Part shown: positions 27,767 through 38,064 of the stretch, one piece after another | Layout: each line of letters starts with the position of its first letter | Position numbering within the stretch: the first letter of the stretch is position 1 | Assembly (NCBI RefSeq): GCF_001584165.1 | Contig: NZ_CP013233.1 | Coordinates: forward strand, 1,612,001 to 1,676,000 | DNA from: Collimonas arenae | GTDB taxonomy: Bacteria; Pseudomonadota; Gammaproteobacteria; Burkholderiales; Burkholderiaceae_D | DNA length: 64,000 nucleotides | Reading direction: 5' to 3' | Translations under genes and position numbers: made by a program | Notes under the pieces: model-generated | The model's input: only the letters and a program-made list of their open reading frames with translations | Databases searched by the model: none | Told to the model about the DNA's origin: nothing

Positions 27767-29134
27767 ATGCCAAAGAAGCAAATTCGCCTGAACGCCTTCA
27801 ACATGAATTGCGTCGGGCATATCAACCATGGCTTGTGGACCCATCCACGCGACCGTTCCACAGATTACACCAGCCTTGAATACTGGACCGACCAGGCCAA
27901 GCTGCTCGAACGCGGAAAATTCGACGGTTTGTTCCTGGCCGACATCGTCGGCGTCTACGATGTCTACCAAGGCTCGGCCGACTTGACCCTGCGCGAATCG
28001 ATCCAGTTGCCGGTCAACGATCCCTTGCTGCTGGTGTCGGCGATGGCTGGCGTCACCCGGCACCTCGGCTTTGGCGTCACGGTCAACCTGACCTACGAAG
28101 CGCCGTATCTGTTCGCGCGCCGCATGTCGACCCTGGATCACCTGACGCACGGCCGCATCGGCTGGAATATCGTTACCGGCTATCTGGACAGCGCCGCCAG
28201 GGCAATGGGTTTGCGCGAACAGCCGGAACACGACCAACGCTATGAGCGCGCCGAGGAGTTCATGCAGGTGCTCTACAAATTGTGGGAAGGCAGCTGGGAA
28301 GACGGCGCTGTCCTGCGCGACCGCCAGCGCCGGGTGTTTGCCGATCCGGCCAAGGTGCATCCAGTCAAGCATGATGGCCGTTACTATCAGGTCGACGGCT
28401 ATCATTTGAGCGAACCGTCGCCGCAACGCACGCCGTTGCTGTACCAGGCGGGCGCCTCTGACCGCGGCCAGCAATTCGCCGCGCGCCACGCCGAGTGCGT
28501 ATTCATCTCCAGTCAGAAACCCGAGGCAGCGCGCAAACTGGTGGCCGATCTGCGCGATCAGGCAGAAATGGCAGGACGCCAGCGCAATGATTTGAAAATC
28601 TTCATGGGCATCTCGGTCATCGTTGCGCCGACGGAGGCCGAGGCGCGCGAAAAATATGCCGAGTACTGCCGCTATGCTAATCCGGAAGCCGGCCTAGCGC
28701 ATTTTTCAGCCGGCACCGGTTTCGATTTTTCCACCTACGGCATCGATCAGCCGATCAAGCCGGCCAGCAGCAATGCGATGCAATCTGCCGTCAAAGCCCT
28801 AACCGCGCCGGATGCCGGCTGGACTGTGCGCAAACTGCTGGACCAGCTGGCGCTGGGCGGGCGCTACGTCACCATCGTCGGCTCGCCGCAACAGGTGGCC
28901 GACCAAATGGAAGCCTGGATCAGGGATGCCGATATCGATGGTTTCAACCTGACCCGCACCGTGGCGCCGGAAAGCTTTGAGGATTTCGTCAATCTGGTCA
29001 TTCCCGAATTGCAGGCGCGCGGGTCCTACAAACTCGATTATGAGGATGGGACGTTGCGCGAGAAACTATTCGATACGGGGCAGGCGACTTTGCCGGCACG
29101 GCACCCGGCGGCGGGCTTCCGTCAATTGGTTTGA
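27767..29134 (+). CDS. LLM class flavin-dependent monooxygenase (NtaA/SnaA/DszA group)
   Basis: 455 residues from the ATG at 27767, 16 bp after the second SfnB gene. A TIM-barrel luciferase-like monooxygenase of the NtaA/SnaA/DszA/DmoA type: KQIRLNAFNMNCVGHINHGLWTHPRD, FDGLFLADIVGVYDVY, LSTLDHLTHGRIGWNIVTGYLDSAARAMG and PLLYQAGASDRGQQFAARHAECVFIS are the family's usual blocks. Such enzymes use FMNH2 and oxygen to cleave C-S or C-N bonds (dimethyl sulfide, dibenzothiophene sulfone, nitrilotriacetate). With two SfnB proteins upstream, a sulfur source is the best guess. Confidence 0.88.
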   Translation: MPKKQIRLNAFNMNCVGHINHGLWTHPRDRSTDYTSLEYWTDQAKLLERGKFDGLFLADIVGVYDVYQGSADLTLRESIQLPVNDPLLLVSAMAGVTRHLGFGVTVNLTYEAPYLFARRMSTLDHLTHGRIGWNIVTGYLDSAARAMGLREQPEHDQRYERAEEFMQVLYKLWEGSWEDGAVLRDRQRRVFADPAKVHPVKHDGRYYQVDGYHLSEPSPQRTPLLYQAGASDRGQQFAARHAECVFISSQKPEAARKLVADLRDQAEMAGRQRNDLKIFMGISVIVAPTEAEAREKYAEYCRYANPEAGLAHFSAGTGFDFSTYGIDQPIKPASSNAMQSAVKALTAPDAGWTVRKLLDQLALGGRYVTIVGSPQQVADQMEAWIRDADIDGFNLTRTVAPESFEDFVNLVIPELQARGSYKLDYEDGTLREKLFDTGQATLPARHPAAGFRQLV

Positions 29135-29274
29135 TAATGCCAAGCCCGACGACTCGCTGATGCCGTTGCCCGAGCGATCAAACGGAGTCAAGGAGTGGTG
29201 CCAAGCGGCAAGAGGAAATATCGAACGGGTTCGAATCTCAGCAAAACCAGAGCGATTCGATTACAGTATCGGAC

Positions 29275-29901
29275 ATGACACTCTTACCTACCGATCTGGA
29301 ACACATAGCCGCCCTGACGCTGGAACATTACAACCTGCGCGCGGAGGACTTTCGCGAAGGCACCCGCGATCACGATGTCAGCCAGAATATCGCGGCGTTG
29401 CTGCGCCATATTGACGGTGCGCCGCCATTCACGATCCTCGATTTCGGCTGTGGACCGGGGCGTGACCTGCGCACCTTCAGCAAGCTTGGCCACACCGCCA
29501 TCGGAGTTGAAGGCGCCCCACGTTTTGTTGAGATGGCGCGTGCCGATAGCGGCTGTGAAGTCTGGCAACAGGATTTTCTGAAGCTCGATTTGCCCGCGGA
29601 GCATTTTGATGGCATCTTTGCCAACGCCGCGTTGTTCCACATTCCAAGCCAGGAACTGCCGCGCGTTTTGCTGCAATTCCATGCCGCGCTCAAGCCCGGC
29701 GGCGTCCTGTTCAGCTCCAATCCGCGTGGCGCCAATCAAGAAGGCTGGAACCATGGGCGTTACGGCAGCTATCACGATCTTGAGGCGTGGCAGCGTTTCA
29801 TGGGCGATGCCGGCTTTGTCGAACTTGAACATTACTACCGGCCGGCAGGGCTGCCGCGCGAGCAGCAGCCCTGGCTGGCCAGCGTCTGGCGCCGTTCTTA
29901 G
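29275..29901 (+). CDS. Class I SAM-dependent methyltransferase
   Basis: 208 residues. Motif I is ILDFGCGPGRDLRTFSKLGHTAIGVEGAPRFVEMAR, followed by LDLPAEHFDGIFANAALFHIPSQELPRVLLQFHAALKPGGVLFSSNPRG, the standard Methyltransf_11/25 pattern. Cytosolic, substrate unknown. It is 140 bp after the LLM monooxygenase and its stop codon overlaps, on the opposite strand, the stop of the TonB receptor gene, so no terminator lies between. Confidence 0.87.
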   Translation: MTLLPTDLEHIAALTLEHYNLRAEDFREGTRDHDVSQNIAALLRHIDGAPPFTILDFGCGPGRDLRTFSKLGHTAIGVEGAPRFVEMARADSGCEVWQQDFLKLDLPAEHFDGIFANAALFHIPSQELPRVLLQFHAALKPGGVLFSSNPRGANQEGWNHGRYGSYHDLEAWQRFMGDAGFVELEHYYRPAGLPREQQPWLASVWRRS

Positions 29902-32009
29902 AACGTGTAACGTCCCTGCACGTACACCATGCGCGGCGCACCCACCATTCTGCCGGCGTTGCTGTCGACGTTGCGTGTGTAATAGCGTTTGTCGGTCAGG
30001 TTGTTGATACCGGCAAAAACGTCGAAGCCCTTGGTGTCCGGCACTTTCCAGTCGATTTGCACATTCAAGGTGCGGAAGCCTGGAATCTCGCCGTTGCTGC
30101 CATCCGCCGTCTCGGCGATGGTGTTGGCGTTGTCGGCAAACTGCCGGCTTTGATGCGTGCTGGACAGGTTGAAGCCCCATGGTCCGGTCTGGTAGCGCGC
30201 GCCGATGGTGTCGGTAGTGCGCGAGTAGAACGGCACGTCCAGGCCACGGTTAACCCCTGAGTCCTGAAGTGCCCGGGTGTAGGTGTAATTGGCGAACAGG
30301 TTCAATCCGGCCAGTCGGCCATCCTTGTCAAAGGCATAGTCGACTGCTATTTCAATGCCGTCGTGCTTGGTTTTGCCGATGTTCATGAAGGTCGCGGGGA
30401 GGGTGCCGGGAACCTGCTGGATCTGATTGTCGAAGCGCATGTTGAATACCGTCACTTCGGCCGACAACTGCTTGCTCTTCCAGCGTGCGCCGGCCTCAAT
30501 CGTCTTGGCCAGTTCCGGGATCAACGGGTTGTTAGGCGTCTGCGAATTCAACTGGGTGTTTTGCACCGGTCCGAACGAGGTGGTGTAATTCGTGAATAGC
30601 GTGATGTCGCGGTTCAGCAGGTAAGCGATGCTGAGCGACGGCAATGGCTTGTTATTTTTTGTTTCGAAGGTATTGCCGGTCTTCAGGTCGTCGCGGGTCG
30701 AATGGATATGTTCGAAGCGGATCCCTGGCGTAATGCGCCAGGCGCCAAACGAAATCTTGTCGTCGATGTATGCGGTATGCGCGTCGGTGGCGTTTTCGAA
30801 AGTGGTTTGCGGGGTTTGCGCGCCGCTGGCGATGACCTGGTTGAAGTTGTTGTCGTCGCCGCGCTCGCGGATATAGCGATAGCCGACCGTCACATCGTTG
30901 GTGGTGTTGCCGAGATTGAAGCGCTGCGTGTAGCGCGGCTCAACGCCCAGCACCTGATAGTTGCGCGGTTGATGCACCAGGTTGGCATAGGAAATCAGCA
31001 CGCTCTGGCGGAAGCTTTCGTTGTAGTAGGTGCGGACTTCGAATTCCTGGGTATCGGACAGCGTATTCAGATAGCCGGCATCGAAGCCCTTGCGGGTGCC
31101 GCTCCAGAAGTCGGTTGGACGCGTATTCTGAAACGGGTCCGCATTGTATTGGGCGACAGTCAAACCGCCTGGCGTGCGCGATTTGACGTCGTAGTAGGAG
31201 GTCTTGCCGAAGAATTCGGACGTTGGCGTCAGTTTGTAGCGGAATTTCAAGGCAAAATCGTTGACGGTTTCTTCGCTGCCGGCGCGCCAACTGGAGCCGT
31301 CCGAACCGGAGTACAGCAAGGCCAGGCCGAGGCCGTTGTCAAGCTGGCTGCCGATGAACGTGCTGTATTGCTTGTTCGATTTCCCATCCTCGTAGTTGTT
31401 GTAGCGCACCGAAGCATCGGCGGTCAGGCCAGGCTCATCGGGAATCGCGCGCGTCTTGAAGTTGATGATGCCACCGACGTTCTGCGGGCCGTAGCGCACC
31501 GCGCCGCCGCCGCGCACCACATCGATCGATTCAATATTGTTCAGGCTCACCGGTGCAAACGACAATTGCGGTTGGCCGTACGGCGCAACGGCCAGCGGGA
31601 TGCCGTCCAGCAGCACCGTGGAACGTGGCGAATAACGCCCGGTCAGGCCGCGCACGCCGATGTTGAGCGAGATAGCGCTACCAGCGGTGCCCGAATTGTC
31701 GGTCGATTGCACGCCTGGAATGCGGCGCATCACGTCGCCGATGTTGGCGGCCCCGGTGTTCTCGATTTCTTCCTTTTGCACCACCGTGCGCGCACCCGGA
31801 TAGCGTTTCACGCTGTTCTGCAATCCGCTACCGAGCCAGTCGCCACTGACCTGGATGGTTTCCAGCGCCGTGCCGTTGGCATCGTCTGTCAGTGTTGCGG
31901 ACTGTTGGGCGAGTGTGGGGCCGGGCAATGCCAGGAAAGCAAGCGAGACGGCTGTTGAACATTTCAAACGACGGGCGATAGGGGACTTGCAGCTCTTGGT
32001 CGAGACCAT
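29898..32009 (-). CDS. TonB-dependent siderophore/ferric citrate-type receptor
   Basis: 703 residues. Signal peptide (LKCSTAVSLAFLALPGPTLAQQ), TonB box-like ETIQVSGD near residue 50, plug domain with IGDVMRRIPGVQSTDNSGTAG, IGVRGLTGRYSPRSTVLLDGIPLAVAPYGQPQ and VVRGGGAVRYGPQNVGGIINF, then a 22-strand barrel ending MVYVQGRYTF with a terminal Phe. The plug sequence resembles FecA-type receptors, which import ferric siderophores or citrate. No FecIR-type signalling extension is obvious. GGAGAAG precedes the ATG and a Fur box lies about 110 bp upstream, so it is probably iron-repressed. Confidence 0.92.
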   Translation of the reverse strand: MVSTKSCKSPIARRLKCSTAVSLAFLALPGPTLAQQSATLTDDANGTALETIQVSGDWLGSGLQNSVKRYPGARTVVQKEEIENTGAANIGDVMRRIPGVQSTDNSGTAGSAISLNIGVRGLTGRYSPRSTVLLDGIPLAVAPYGQPQLSFAPVSLNNIESIDVVRGGGAVRYGPQNVGGIINFKTRAIPDEPGLTADASVRYNNYEDGKSNKQYSTFIGSQLDNGLGLALLYSGSDGSSWRAGSEETVNDFALKFRYKLTPTSEFFGKTSYYDVKSRTPGGLTVAQYNADPFQNTRPTDFWSGTRKGFDAGYLNTLSDTQEFEVRTYYNESFRQSVLISYANLVHQPRNYQVLGVEPRYTQRFNLGNTTNDVTVGYRYIRERGDDNNFNQVIASGAQTPQTTFENATDAHTAYIDDKISFGAWRITPGIRFEHIHSTRDDLKTGNTFETKNNKPLPSLSIAYLLNRDITLFTNYTTSFGPVQNTQLNSQTPNNPLIPELAKTIEAGARWKSKQLSAEVTVFNMRFDNQIQQVPGTLPATFMNIGKTKHDGIEIAVDYAFDKDGRLAGLNLFANYTYTRALQDSGVNRGLDVPFYSRTTDTIGARYQTGPWGFNLSSTHQSRQFADNANTIAETADGSNGEIPGFRTLNVQIDWKVPDTKGFDVFAGINNLTDKRYYTRNVDSNAGRMVGAPRMVYVQGRYTF

Positions 32010-32346
32010 TTTTATACTTCTCCAAGGGATAGGCAGGATGCTAGCGCTGGCTGGTCCTGCTCATGGCGCGACATCGTCGGTTGGAGAGAAGTGGCTGGGT
32101 CGCATCGACATTAATGGTAATGATAATTATTCTCGACTGTATCGTCAAACGAAATGTATCGTGCCGTAACCGATTGTGTTTTTTTTGATCTGCCGGAACG
32201 ATATGGTGGAAGTGGCGGAATCCGCCGGTGCCGCCGATGGCAAGCGGCTGTATTTCGCTGCCCCTGATCCTTGCTACTGGAGTTCGTTTTAGGATAGGCT
32301 TGTCGCTTGCACACCTTCCTTCAAATAAAGAGAAATCCCGTCAACT
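32010..32346. other. Intergenic region between TonB receptor and thioesterase
   Basis: About 340 bp between divergent genes. It holds the Fur box; I see no other structured element. Confidence 0.5.
32116..32134 (-). promoter_or_regulatory. Fur box upstream of the TonB receptor
   Basis: GGTAATGATAATTATTCTC matches 16 of 19 positions of the classical Fur consensus (GATAATGATAATCATTATC). It lies between the divergent receptor and thioesterase genes, 107 bp from the receptor start. Confidence 0.8.
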
Positions 32347-32826
32347 ATGGATATGCCATCCCACCAACTCACCATGACCGTGCTGATGTCGCCCGACATG
32401 GCTAATTTTTCCGGCAATGTGCATGGCGGAGCCATTCTCAAACTGCTCGACCAGGTGGCCTATGCCTGCGCCAGCCGCTATGCCGGGCAATACGTGGTGA
32501 CCCTGAGCGTCGATCAGGTTACCTTCCGCCAGCCGATTCATGTGGGCGAGCTGGTCAGCTTCCTGGCCAGCGTCAACCACACCGGCACGTCGTCGATGGA
32601 AGTCGGCATCAAGGTGGTGGCCGAAGATATCCGGACCCAGGTGGTACGCCACGTCAACAGCTGCTTTTTCACGATGGTGGCAGTAGACGGCGAGCGTCGA
32701 CCGGTGGCAGTGCCGCCATTAAGGCCGTTCAGCGGCGACGAAAAACGCCGTTTTCAAGCCGCCATCCTGCGCAAGCAGTTGCGCCAGGAGCTGGCACGCC
32801 GTTTTGAAGAGGTCAACCCGACCTGA
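32347..32826 (+). CDS. Acyl-CoA thioesterase (hot-dog fold, YciA/BFIT type)
   Basis: 159 residues. The hot-dog signature is PDMANFSGNVHGGAILKLLDQVAYACASRYAGQYVVTLSVDQVTFRQPIHVGELVSFLASVNHTGTSSMEVGIKVVAED, with the catalytic Asn-Val-His-Gly-Gly followed by the Asp in LLDQVA. It hydrolyses acyl-CoAs to free acids; chain-length preference is unknown. The start may be Met1 or Met3 (two in-frame ATG within six bases). Confidence 0.9.
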   Translation: MDMPSHQLTMTVLMSPDMANFSGNVHGGAILKLLDQVAYACASRYAGQYVVTLSVDQVTFRQPIHVGELVSFLASVNHTGTSSMEVGIKVVAEDIRTQVVRHVNSCFFTMVAVDGERRPVAVPPLRPFSGDEKRRFQAAILRKQLRQELARRFEEVNPT

Positions 32827-32903
32827 ATCGGCGCCGCCGATTTGACCCGGACGGTCGTATTTTCACGCTCTCGGAGCGCTACAAATTTAGGGACGAGAAC
32901 GTC

Positions 32904-33823
32904 ATGATTGTAAGACCGATGCAAAGTTGGTTTCGTATGCTTTTTGTTTGGAACGGCTCAGTGCTGCAAACGATCATTCCGCAATTGATTGTGATAGGGA
33001 TTTTGAGCAGTTTGGCGGTGTTGACGCATGGTCGTGTTTTTGGCGAAAAAATTCCGCTGAGTACGGTGCCATTTACATTGTTCGGCCTGACCTTGGCGAT
33101 TTTTCTGGCGTTCCGAAACAACGCCAGTTATGCGCGGTTCACGGAGGGGCGGCAACTTTGGGAAACCTGCTGATCTCATCACGCACGCTGATGTCGCAGA
33201 TCCTGTGCTATTTGCCCGACAGCGTCGATGAGGCGGGGCGCACGCACGTGGCCAATACGCTCATTGCATTCACCTATGCACTAAAACATCAATTGCGTGG
33301 GACCGATGCAAGCGCGGATCTGGTGCGCCTCATCGGCAAGCAGCGGACCGAGGAGTTAGCAAGCAAGCGCTATAAACCTGTTGCGATTCTTAACGACATC
33401 CGCAGCCATCTTGCCGCCCCCAAGGGGCTGAGGCAGGAATCCGACATGACCCGCTGGATGCTGGACCAGCAAATCAATGAGCTCGAGAAAAGTGTCGGTG
33501 GTTGCGAGCGGATAGCGTCAACGCCCATCCCTTTTGCGTATAGCGTGTTGCAGCACCGTACGGCATACTCCTATTGCATGTTGCTGCCGTTTGGCCTGGT
33601 TGATTCAACCGGGATTTTTACGCCGCTCATCTGTGTTTTCATTGCCTATACGTTCATCGCACTGGAGGCGATTGCGAACGAAGTGGCAGAACCGTTTGGC
33701 CTGGCACCAAACGCCTTGGCGCTAGACGCAATTACACGAACCATTGAACGTTCCATTCTTGAGCTATGCGGTCGTGAAATCCCTGGGGAAATCACGCCCG
33801 TGCGTCCATATCAATTTACCTAA
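32904..33823 (+). pseudogene. Bestrophin family channel (UPF0187/YneE), interrupted by a one-base frameshift
   Basis: Two frames make one bestrophin-like protein. The first (from 32904) reads MIVRPMQSWFRMLFVWNGSVLQTIIPQLIVIGILSSLAVLTHG, then STVPFTLFGLTLAIFLAFRNNASYARFTEGRQLW; the second continues GNLLISSRTLMSQILCYLP to VRPYQFT. The join is at GGG 33160-33162: a fourth G restores RQLWGNLL, the expected family sequence, whereas as written translation stops after ETC. Bestrophins of bacteria are pentameric, chloride- or cation-conducting inner-membrane channels. The DyP peroxidase gene starts 22 bp after the stop. A missing G through base-calling error is the simplest explanation; see the same pattern in earP and ftsK. 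Confidence 0.85.
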
Positions 33824-33845
33824 ATACATACAGGATCAAACAAAT

Positions 33846-34808
33846 ATGGCAATCCCACAGACCATGCTTTCAGTAGTCGCTCGCGACGAAGTGCATTTGC
33901 AGTTTACGTTGAAGGAGAACGTCGACATCAAGCAACTGTTCAAAACGCTCGGAAAGCTTTGGGAATCGGAAATAACCGGCATAGCAGATCCGACGCTCAA
34001 CCAGCATCATCAATTGACCGGGGGTACCGCAAATGTTGTCCTCGGATTCAAACCTGAACTGTGGCGGGAAGTTTATCCCGTGGATGTTCCTGACAATCTG
34101 CATTCTTTTGATCAAGATATCGTAGGCATCAACGGCATGGCCGCTCCTGCGAGTCAGCACGATCTCTGGATCTGGATCACGCAGTCAAACGCCGCAACGC
34201 TGTATGACAGCATGAGCAAAGCGATGTCGCTGCTCAGTCCTTTTGCCGATCTTGCCAGCGAACAGATTTGTTTTCCCTATCATAACAACGTGACATTCGA
34301 CGGCTTCGCGGATGGCGTTGCAAATCCGAATCCATTCCGCGCCAACAGTGTGGCCATCATTCCTGACGGTGAAAAAGGCGCGGGCGGGTCTACCGTATTG
34401 ATTCAGAAATGGCGGATGGACGTTGAGAAATTGAGGGGCTTGTCTGTGCACCAGGCTGAAAATGTCTGGGGCCGGACCAAAGCCGGGAGTCACCAGTTAT
34501 CGCCATTGCCCGAAGATTCTCACGTCGGCAGGAACCAGTTCAGAAGAAGCGGCGAAGAAATAGACATCGTTCGCAGAAATGCTAATTACGGCAATACGAA
34601 AGAGGCGGGTATCATGTTTGTCGGCTTTTGCCGCGATATTACGGTCACATTGGGGATGCTGAAACAGATGTACGGCGTAGGCCCAGATGGCGTCTCGAAA
34701 ACGGACCGGTTGCTGGAGTTTTCTTCCGCACTTTCCTCGGCAATCTATTTTGTGCCTAGCCTGGATGCTTTGTCGAAAATGAATATCTCGCCTGCAGATC
34801 CTGACTAA
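33846..34808 (+). CDS. DyP-type haem peroxidase (class B, YfeX-like)
   Basis: 320 residues from the ATG at 33846; the open frame runs further upstream into the bestrophin gene but without conservation. The DyP motif GFADG (residues 153-157, catalytic Asp156) stands in NVTFDGFADGVANPNPF, and the proximal haem ligand is His226 in PEDSHVGRNQFRRSGEEIDIVRRNANYG, followed by GIMFVGFCRDITVTLGMLKQMYG. This layout without a signal peptide is the cytosolic class B. It oxidises dyes or aromatic compounds with peroxide; physiological substrates are uncertain. Close spacing suggests co-transcription with the bestrophin gene. Confidence 0.93.
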   Translation: MAIPQTMLSVVARDEVHLQFTLKENVDIKQLFKTLGKLWESEITGIADPTLNQHHQLTGGTANVVLGFKPELWREVYPVDVPDNLHSFDQDIVGINGMAAPASQHDLWIWITQSNAATLYDSMSKAMSLLSPFADLASEQICFPYHNNVTFDGFADGVANPNPFRANSVAIIPDGEKGAGGSTVLIQKWRMDVEKLRGLSVHQAENVWGRTKAGSHQLSPLPEDSHVGRNQFRRSGEEIDIVRRNANYGNTKEAGIMFVGFCRDITVTLGMLKQMYGVGPDGVSKTDRLLEFSSALSSAIYFVPSLDALSKMNISPADPD

Positions 34809-34823
34809 GAATTTGCGCTAAAA

Positions 34824-34843
34824 TACTGTATGCATATACAGTA
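34824..34843 (+). promoter_or_regulatory. LexA (SOS) box upstream of the PA0069-type radical SAM gene
   Basis: TACTGTATGCATATACAGTA matches 18 of 20 positions of the E. coli LexA consensus TACTG(TA)5CAGTA and contains the required CTGT-N8-ACAG core (34826-34841). It ends 13 bases before the ATG at 34856, overlapping where the promoter must lie. Confidence 0.82.
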
Positions 34844-34855
34844 TTTGGTGGGGTC

Positions 34856-36001
34856 ATGTCAGATAATCAAGCAAAGTCACGCGTGGGGGTAATGCATTTC
34901 CACGCGCCCGAGGGCGCCCGCAAGGGCCGTGGCGCCACCGGCAACATCCAGGGGCGCTACGAGATCGGGCAGCGTGAGGATTTCGATGATGGCTGGGGCG
35001 ACGAGGTTGATGCAGAATCGGCAGCGCCGCTACGCACTGTGGTCACCGAAGAGCTGGCCAAAAGCATCCTCAGCCGCAACGCCTCGCCGGACTTGCCTTT
35101 CAATGTGTCATTGAATCCTTATCGCGGCTGCGAACACGGCTGCATTTACTGTTTTGCACGGCCATCGCATAGTTACCTGGGACTGTCGCCCGGGCTGGAT
35201 TTCGAGAGCCGGATATTTGCCAAGGTCAATGCGCCAGAACTGCTGATGCGCGAGTTGGCCAAGCCATCCTACCAGCCCGAGCCGATTGCGCTGGGCATCA
35301 ATACCGACGCCTATCAGCCTTGCGAGCGCGAACTGCAACTGACGCGGCGCGTCCTGCAGGTTCTGCACGATTGCGAGCATCCCGTGGCACTGATCACCAA
35401 GTCGTCGCTGATTGAGCGCGATATCGATTTGCTGGCAGCCATGGCGGCCAAGCGGCAAGCGGTGGCGGCTATCACCATCACCACGCTCGATCCGGCCATT
35501 GCGCGGACACTGGAGCCCCGTGCCACGACCCCGGTGCGCCGTTTGCGTACCGTGCGCACGCTGGCCGAGGCCGGCATTCCGGTTAGCGTTAGCATTGCGC
35601 CTGTGATTCCTTTCATTACTGAGCCCGATCTTGAGCGCGTGATTGAGGCGGCGGCAGAGGCGGGCGCGCTGCGCGCCGGTTATATCGTGTTGCGCCTGCC
35701 GTGGGAGGTGAATCCGCTGTTCCAGGACTGGCTCAATGCGCATTTCCCGGAACGCGCAAAGCGCGTGATGAATCGCATCCGCGAGATGCGTGGTGGCGCC
35801 GATTACGAAGCCGATTTTGGCAAGCGCATGCGTGGCGAAGGGGTGTGGGCGGATCTGTTGCGGCAGCGTTTTGAAAAAGCCGTGGCCCGCGTCGGGCTAG
35901 GGGAGCGTGGGTCGTTGGGGATGCTGGATGCCAGCCGCTTCAAGCGTCCTTATGTGCCCTCGGAAAAGGACCGCTTGTCAGGCCAGTTGGGTTTGTTTTA
36001 G
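34856..36001 (+). CDS. PA0069 family radical SAM protein (SplB-like)
   Basis: 381 residues. Radical SAM CxxxCxxC cluster motif at Cys92, Cys96, Cys99 (NPYRGCEHGCIYCFARPSHSYLGLSPGLDFESRIFAK), followed by LGINTDAYQPCERELQLTRRVLQVL and IALITKSSLIERDIDLLA-type segments. This sequence pattern is shared with the PA0069/COG1533 proteins, distant relatives of spore photoproduct lyase, a DNA-repair enzyme. A near-consensus LexA box directly in front supports a DNA-damage role. The reaction is not known. It carries a charged N-terminal extension of about 80 residues (GARKGRGATGNIQGRYE) that is conserved in the group. Confidence 0.88.
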   Translation: MSDNQAKSRVGVMHFHAPEGARKGRGATGNIQGRYEIGQREDFDDGWGDEVDAESAAPLRTVVTEELAKSILSRNASPDLPFNVSLNPYRGCEHGCIYCFARPSHSYLGLSPGLDFESRIFAKVNAPELLMRELAKPSYQPEPIALGINTDAYQPCERELQLTRRVLQVLHDCEHPVALITKSSLIERDIDLLAAMAAKRQAVAAITITTLDPAIARTLEPRATTPVRRLRTVRTLAEAGIPVSVSIAPVIPFITEPDLERVIEAAAEAGALRAGYIVLRLPWEVNPLFQDWLNAHFPERAKRVMNRIREMRGGADYEADFGKRMRGEGVWADLLRQRFEKAVARVGLGERGSLGMLDASRFKRPYVPSEKDRLSGQLGLF

Positions 36002-36012
36002 GTGGTGCGATG

Positions 36013-36657
36013 TCATGTCTGGCCTTTCAGGAGTACCAGCAGCGCACCGGAACCGCCTTCGGCTGCGGTGGCCTGGCAGAACGCCAGCACTTCATCCTTT
36101 TGTACCAGCCAGCTGCGCACCTTCGATTTCAGCACCGGCTCCTTGTTGATCGAGCCCAGCCCCTTGCCGTGGATGATGCGGACGCAGCGCCAGCCGCGCT
36201 TGGCAGCCAGTCGCAGGAATTCGGCTAGAGCTTCGCGCGCTTCATCGCGGCGCATGCCGTGCAAATCGAGTTGCTGCTGGATAGTCCAGTGGCCGCGGCG
36301 CAGCTTGCGCATGACATCGGGGCCGATGCCATTGCGAGTGAAACTGAGCGTTTCATCTGTGTCGAGCAGGGTTTCGATGTTGAAATCGTCAGACAGCGAT
36401 TCTTCCAGCGCGGCTTGCTCGTCGGCCAGGTGCTGGCGGGCGATCGGCAACGGGCGCGGGATGTCGGGTATGAATTTGGGTGGCACCGCCAGCGGTTTGA
36501 CGTTGCCGATGCTGCTGCGGAAAATGTCGGCGTCGCGCCGGGCTTCCTGTTCGCGCCGCTTGGCTTCAGCGGCAGCAGCCTGGCGTGCTTCGTCCTGCGC
36601 CTTGATTTCCTTGCGCAGCGATTTGAGGGCGCTGAAGTCTTTGATCGGGCCGGCCAT
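36013..36657 (-). CDS. Smr domain protein
   Basis: 214 residues. The first hundred residues are charged and probably helical (KDFSALKSLRKEIKAQDEARQAAAAEAKRREQEARRDADIF). The C-terminal Smr domain, about residues 128-210, has DLHGMRRDEAREAL (Asp131-Leu-His-Gly134) and IIHGKGLGS near 162-169. Stand-alone Smr proteins of this kind (like E. coli SmrB/SmrA) are endonucleases; SmrB cleaves mRNA at collided ribosomes. Which type this one is cannot be told from sequence. It converges with the radical SAM gene. Confidence 0.88.
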   Translation of the reverse strand: MAGPIKDFSALKSLRKEIKAQDEARQAAAAEAKRREQEARRDADIFRSSIGNVKPLAVPPKFIPDIPRPLPIARQHLADEQAALEESLSDDFNIETLLDTDETLSFTRNGIGPDVMRKLRRGHWTIQQQLDLHGMRRDEAREALAEFLRLAAKRGWRCVRIIHGKGLGSINKEPVLKSKVRSWLVQKDEVLAFCQATAAEGGSGALLVLLKGQT

Positions 36658-36732
36658 GATGTTGTGCGTCTGCGAGTAATGAAAGGCGGCGTTGGCAGGG
36701 TGGACACATCGTGTCCACCCTTGACTGTTTGC

Positions 36733-38064
<1,332 letters not shown>

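Noticed and set aside
30702..31958. 418-codon plus-strand frame opposite the TonB receptor
   Set aside because: Shadow frame; the minus strand encodes a complete receptor with signal peptide and plug motifs.
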